A stretch of 64,000 nt of DNA from Dyadobacter luteus. GTDB taxonomy: Bacteria > Bacteroidota > Bacteroidia > Cytophagales > Spirosomataceae. Position 1 is the first letter of the stretch, and every line of letters starts with the position of its first letter. The notes beneath the pieces are model-generated. The model had not been told where the DNA came from. It was given only the letters and a program-made list of their open reading frames with translations, and did no database searches. The position numbers and the translations under genes were made by a program. The stretch lies in NCBI RefSeq assembly GCF_003383615.1, contig NZ_QNUL01000011.1, forward strand, positions 1 through 64,000, in the 5' to 3' direction. Below are positions 60,783-64,000 of this stretch, piece after piece.

Positions 60783-62180
60783 TTAAAGATCTATCGCTTC
60801 ACCATAAGCTGCTTCAACAGCACCTTTCAATGCTTCAGACATGGTTGGGTGAGGATGAACCGCACGCATGATTTCGTGAGAAGTTGTTTCCAGTTTACGT
60901 GCCACAACTACTTCCGCGATCATTTCTGTCACGTTAGCTCCGATCATGTGTGCTCCAAGGAACTCACCATATTTCGAATCAAAAATCACTTTTACGAAAC
61001 CGTCAGTAACGCCTGCTCCAACCGCCTTTCCAGACGCTTTGAAAGGGAATTTACCTACTTTGATATCATAACCTGCTTCACGTGCTTTCTTTTCAGTAAG
61101 ACCAACAGAAGCAATTTCTGGCTGGCAGTAAGTACATCCCGGGATGTTACCGTAATCCAAAGCTTCGGTTTTGTGACCTGCGATTTTCTCAGCACAGATA
61201 ATACCTTCCGCAGTAGCCACGTGTGCCAAAGCCGGACCAGGCGTACAGTCTCCGACTGCATAGAAGCCAGGAACGCTGGTTTCGTACCATTCGTTAACTG
61301 AAATCTTACCTTTATCTGTTTTGATACCTGTTTCTTCCAGACCGATGTTTTCGATGTTTGAAACAATTCCGGCAGCAGACAATACTACGTCTACTTCGAA
61401 AGTTTTCTCGCCATCCGGAGTTTTAACAGAAACTTTGCATCCTTTTCCGCTTGTATCTACAGTCTGAACTGAAGAATTGACAAGCGTTTCGATACCCAGT
61501 TTTTTGTATTGTTTGGCAATTTCCTTAGAAATATCCTCGTCCTCAACAGGCACAAGGTTTGGAAGGAATTCAACAACAGTAACTTTGGTTCCCATTGATG
61601 CATACACATAAGCGAATTCCATTCCGATTGCTCCTGAACCTACAACCAGAAGAGATTCAGGCTGTTTTTCAAGGCTCATTGCCTTACGATATTCAATAAC
61701 TTTTGTTCCGTCTATTTTGATATTCGGCAGCTCACGCGCACGAGCACCAGTAGCGATGATAACACCTTTCCCTGCAGTGTAATCAGTAGTTTTTCCGTCT
61801 TTGTCGGTAACAGCAACGGTTTTACTGCCTTTTACCTTACCAGTTCCCATGATGACATCAATCTTATTTTTCTTCATCAGGAAGGAAACTCCTTTGCTCA
61901 TTGTATCAGCAACTCCACGGCTACGTTTGATCACCGCACCGAAATCTGCAGAATACTCTCCGGCATTAATACCATAATCTTTGGCATGCTTGATGTATTC
62001 AAACACCTGAGCACTTTTAAGAAGTGCTTTTGTAGGGATGCAACCCCAGTTCAAGCAAATTCCACCTAAACTCTCTTTTTCAACGATTGCAACTTTAAGG
62101 CCTAATTGAGAGGCACGGATTGCTGCGGGATAACCACCGGGACCGCTTCCAACAACGATCACGTCATATGTTTGAGCCAT
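60783..62180 (-). CDS. lpdA: Dihydrolipoyl dehydrogenase
   Basis: This 465-residue E3 component reoxidises dihydrolipoamide in 2-oxoacid dehydrogenase complexes. FAD motif VVGSGPGGYPAAIRASQLG (about 8-26), the redox disulfide GGICLNWGCIPTKALL (about 40-55), NAD motif VVGSGAIGMEFAYVYASMG and the C-terminal HPHPTMSEALKGA with the catalytic His are all present. No E1 or E2 genes are near. A TAACTTTG -7 element on the minus strand (62236-62229) lies 48 bp upstream. Confidence 0.96.
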   Translation of the reverse strand: MAQTYDVIVVGSGPGGYPAAIRASQLGLKVAIVEKESLGGICLNWGCIPTKALLKSAQVFEYIKHAKDYGINAGEYSADFGAVIKRSRGVADTMSKGVSFLMKKNKIDVIMGTGKVKGSKTVAVTDKDGKTTDYTAGKGVIIATGARARELPNIKIDGTKVIEYRKAMSLEKQPESLLVVGSGAIGMEFAYVYASMGTKVTVVEFLPNLVPVEDEDISKEIAKQYKKLGIETLVNSSVQTVDTSGKGCKVSVKTPDGEKTFEVDVVLSAAGIVSNIENIGLEETGIKTDKGKISVNEWYETSVPGFYAVGDCTPGPALAHVATAEGIICAEKIAGHKTEALDYGNIPGCTYCQPEIASVGLTEKKAREAGYDIKVGKFPFKASGKAVGAGVTDGFVKVIFDSKYGEFLGAHMIGANVTEMIAEVVVARKLETTSHEIMRAVHPHPTMSEALKGAVEAAYGEAIDL

Positions 62181-62480
62181 TTTCTGGTATTTTTATTTGT
62201 AAGAAATGGGTTGACAAAAATTTTGCCCCAAAGTTAGTAATTATAGTCAGGCAATTGACAATTATAGGCAGGTATTGTCAAGTATGGTCAGGTGTAGCCA
62301 TTTTTGTCAGGTATTGTCAAGAACGGTCGAATATTGTTCTGGATGTCAACTTGTAGTCAGTGGTTGAAAGAAGTTTCAGTTTAAGCTGGGAAATAAGCCA
62401 CATACAAGGATGTTACTTAGAGAAGATTAGCCGTCCATCAAAGATGATACACCTGTCAACGCGTTTAACCTGATTGTTTG
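62181..62480. other. 300-bp spacer with left repeat array
   Basis: This spacer holds the lpdA promoter (TAACTTTG, 62236-62229 on the minus strand) and a degenerate 10-bp-period GTCA array (about 62242-62357) described separately. I see no gene in it. Confidence 0.5.
62242..62357. repeat. Degenerate 10-bp-period GTCA repeats, left of the S23 gene
   Basis: Successive units such as TATAGTCAGG, TATTGTCAAG, TATGGTCAGG and TTTGTCAGG repeat about every 10 bp, roughly eleven times, mostly in one orientation. They overlap the lpdA promoter area. Confidence 0.6.
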
Positions 62481-62849
62481 ATGAAACTTGAAGAGCTACA
62501 CATTTATCAAATGGCTATGACTTTGGGGGAAGAAGTATGGAAGCTGACTGAAACATGGAATTATTATATCAAAGACACTATTGGTAAACAACTCGTTCGT
62601 GCTGCGGATTCTGTTGCTGCCAATATTGCCGAAGGGTTTGGGAGATATCACTATAAAGAGAATCTGAACTTTTGTTTCTATTCCAGAGGTTCTTTAAAAG
62701 AAACCAGCACATGGCTAACAAAGGCAAAAAACAGAAATCTGATTTCAATAGAAAAATTCGAAGAATTGAATCAACTTTGCGAATCGTTGTCAGTCAAGCT
62801 TAATAACTATATTAAGACGATTGGGAAGACAAATTCAAGTCAGGGATAG
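62481..62849 (+). CDS. S23-type four-helix-bundle protein
   Basis: This encodes 122 residues from ATG 62481. It belongs to the four-helix-bundle/23S rRNA intervening-sequence protein group: LHIYQMAMTLGEEVWKLTET, IGKQLVRAADSVAANIAEGF with the conserved AANIAEG block, FCFYSRGSLKETSTWLTKAK, and a C-terminal helix. Family members encoded inside rRNA insertions are known, but this copy stands free between lpdA and prfB. Both flanks carry degenerate 10-bp repeats. Function unknown. Confidence 0.85.
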   Translation: MKLEELHIYQMAMTLGEEVWKLTETWNYYIKDTIGKQLVRAADSVAANIAEGFGRYHYKENLNFCFYSRGSLKETSTWLTKAKNRNLISIEKFEELNQLCESLSVKLNNYIKTIGKTNSSQG

Positions 62850-62996
62850 TCAGGCTTTGTCGAGAATTGCCATTTATAGTCATGAAGCCGTCAGCTTTGT
62901 ACCTTGATTGCAACAAATGACCACTTCCTGACCACCAATAACTATCCATGACAACTTTCTGACTACTCTTGACAATTAATGACCATTTTCCGACAA
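62838..62996. repeat. Degenerate 10-bp-period repeats, right of the S23 gene
   Basis: The first half reads GTCA-type (AAGTCAGGGA, TAGTCAGG, TATAGTCATG); the second half reads TGAC-type (AAATGACCAC, TCCATGACAA, CTCTTGACAA, TTAATGACCA), so orientation flips near 62910. The array ends about 29 bp before prfB. Confidence 0.6.
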
Positions 62997-63024
62997 AAAA
63001 TTTCATTTTTAACTTAAACTTCAA

Positions 63025-64000
63025 ATGACAGCAGAGCAATTGAAAGACTTGAAGGCCCGTGTAGAGGCTTTGGGGAGGTATCTTTGACTACGGTAACCGT
63101 AAAAGACAACTAGAAGACCTCGAACAGCAAACGGTGCAACCGGAATTCTGGAGTGACTCCACCCGCGCTGAAAAAACAATGAAAGAAATCCGTGGGCTCA
63201 AATTTTGGACCAATGGGTATGAAGAACTGGCGCGCCTCCGCGACGACCTGGACACGATCTGGGAATTTTATGATGCCAGCGAAGCCACTGAAGAAGAAGT
63301 GGACGAAGAGGGCAAAAAGCTTTCTGACAAGCTGGATGAAATAGAATTCCGGAAAATGATGGGCGAAGAAGGTGACGAACTCCCGGCTGTAATTGAGATC
63401 AACTCCGGTGCTGGTGGAACTGAATCGCAGGATTGGGCTTCCATGCTGATGCGGATGTATATCATGTGGGCGGAGAAAAACGGCTACAAAGTACGCGAGG
63501 TAGATTTGCAGGATGGCGACGTGGCCGGAGTCAAATCGGTTACACTGGAGATTGATGGCGAATATGCCTATGGAAACTTGAAATCGGAAAATGGTGTGCA
63601 CCGCCTTGTTCGTATTTCACCTTTTGATTCCAACGCAAGGCGCCATACTTCATTTACATCAGTATATGTGTATCCACTGGCTGACGACAACATCGAAATT
63701 GATGTCAATCTTGCGGATATTACGTGGGATACCTACCGTTCCGGTGGAGCAGGTGGACAAAATGTGAACAAGGTGGAAACTGCAGTTCGTCTGCATCACA
63801 AACCATCGGGAATCATTATCGCCTGTCAACAGGAGCGTTCCCAGTTGATGAACAAAGAAGTAGCCATACGTCTCTTGAAATCTCGTTTGTACCAGATAGA
63901 ATTAGAAAAACGGAATTCAGCGCGTGCAGAAGTGGAAGCTTCCAAACGTAAAATCGAATGGGGATCCCAGATCCGCAGTTATGTACTCGACGATCGTCGC
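63025..64000 (+). CDS. prfB: Peptide chain release factor 2, programmed +1 frameshift (partial)
   Basis: Reading starts at ATG 63025 and reaches CTT TGA C (63082-63088) after 20 codons; a +1 shift there continues in frame as [22 protein letters not shown] just upstream of CTT acts as the internal Shine-Dalgarno stimulator, the classic autoregulatory site sensing RF2 level at UGA. Downstream are the stop-codon recognition SPF ([14 protein letters not shown]) and the catalytic GGQ ([20 protein letters not shown]). The gene is cut by the right edge after about 325 codons. Confidence 0.95.
63076..63088 (+). promoter_or_regulatory. prfB programmed frameshift site
   Basis: AGG-TAT-CTT-TGA-C: an SD-like AGG, the slippery CTT, the in-frame UGA and the following C all match the conserved bacterial RF2 recoding signal. 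Confidence 0.92.

Noticed and set aside
62242-62996. CRISPR-like array around the S23 gene
   Set aside because: Units are about 10 bp, degenerate and contiguous, without unique spacers.

Overview
The window looks like a chromosomal segment of a gliding-type Bacteroidota, most likely Cytophagales (Spirosomataceae, perhaps Dyadobacter-like; the genus is a guess). The evidence is GldH, four secreted proteins with a gliding-motility/type IX secretion (T9SS) C-terminal domain, an sdhCAB operon with one cytochrome b subunit, a Bacteroidota FtsL-like protein, and several promoters of the Bacteroidota type (TTTG, 19 nt, TAnnTTTG). It is mostly housekeeping DNA with a few accessory islands.

Layout. 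1-1.8 kb: an apparent bacteriocin locus cut by the left edge. It holds two small double-glycine-type leader peptides, a CPBP membrane protease and a HTH regulator, faced by a divergent XRE gene. 1.8-6.3 kb: a FadN-like beta-oxidation enzyme, a MarR regulator and a TlpA lipoprotein. 6.4-12.9 kb: the first part of the dcw cluster (rsmH, ftsL-like, ftsI/PBP, murE, mraY), which stops after mraY at a heptamer microsatellite. 13-16.2 kb: DUF4136 lipoprotein, aroB and a double-VOC protein. 16.2-17.95 kb: a complete IS1182-family element. 18-23.5 kb: acyltransferase, an APH-like kinase plus HAD-IIA phosphatase pair, a ComM/YifB AAA protein and an OmpH-like chaperone. 23.6-25.15 kb: an archaeal-type ATPase preceded by two overlapping long palindromes. 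25.2-28.8 kb: sdhCAB. 29.1-35.1 kb: two tandem T9SS cargo genes whose last 2.1 kb is almost identical. 35.2-36.5 kb: fabD, tRNA-Gln and tRNA-Phe. 36.7-40 kb: a split Fe-S membrane oxidoreductase, a conserved protein and gldH. 40-49.5 kb: AI-2E-type permease, beta-propeller lipoprotein, response regulator, AsmA-like protein, lysS, cold-shock protein, PspC, GT2 and YbaB. 49.5-53.5 kb: a second pair of T9SS cargo genes. 53.7-64 kb: ribBA, GNAT, hldA, a beta-barrel candidate, YdjC deacetylase, hybrid histidine kinase, lpdA, an S23-type four-helix-bundle gene set in about 10-bp repeats, and prfB with its programmed frameshift, cut by the right edge.

Connections. A near-identical palindrome (TATGC-2-GCATA core) lies in the promoter of the MarR gene beside the FadN-like gene and, 32 kb away, upstream of the Fe-S oxidoreductase pair that could accept electrons from acyl-CoA dehydrogenases. 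I read this as a candidate fatty-acid-oxidation regulon. The observations most worth a second look are the bacteriocin locus, this shared operator, the double palindrome before the ATPase, the mosaic of near-identical tandem cargo genes, and the repeats around the S23 gene. All function calls come from reading motifs; no database search was run.
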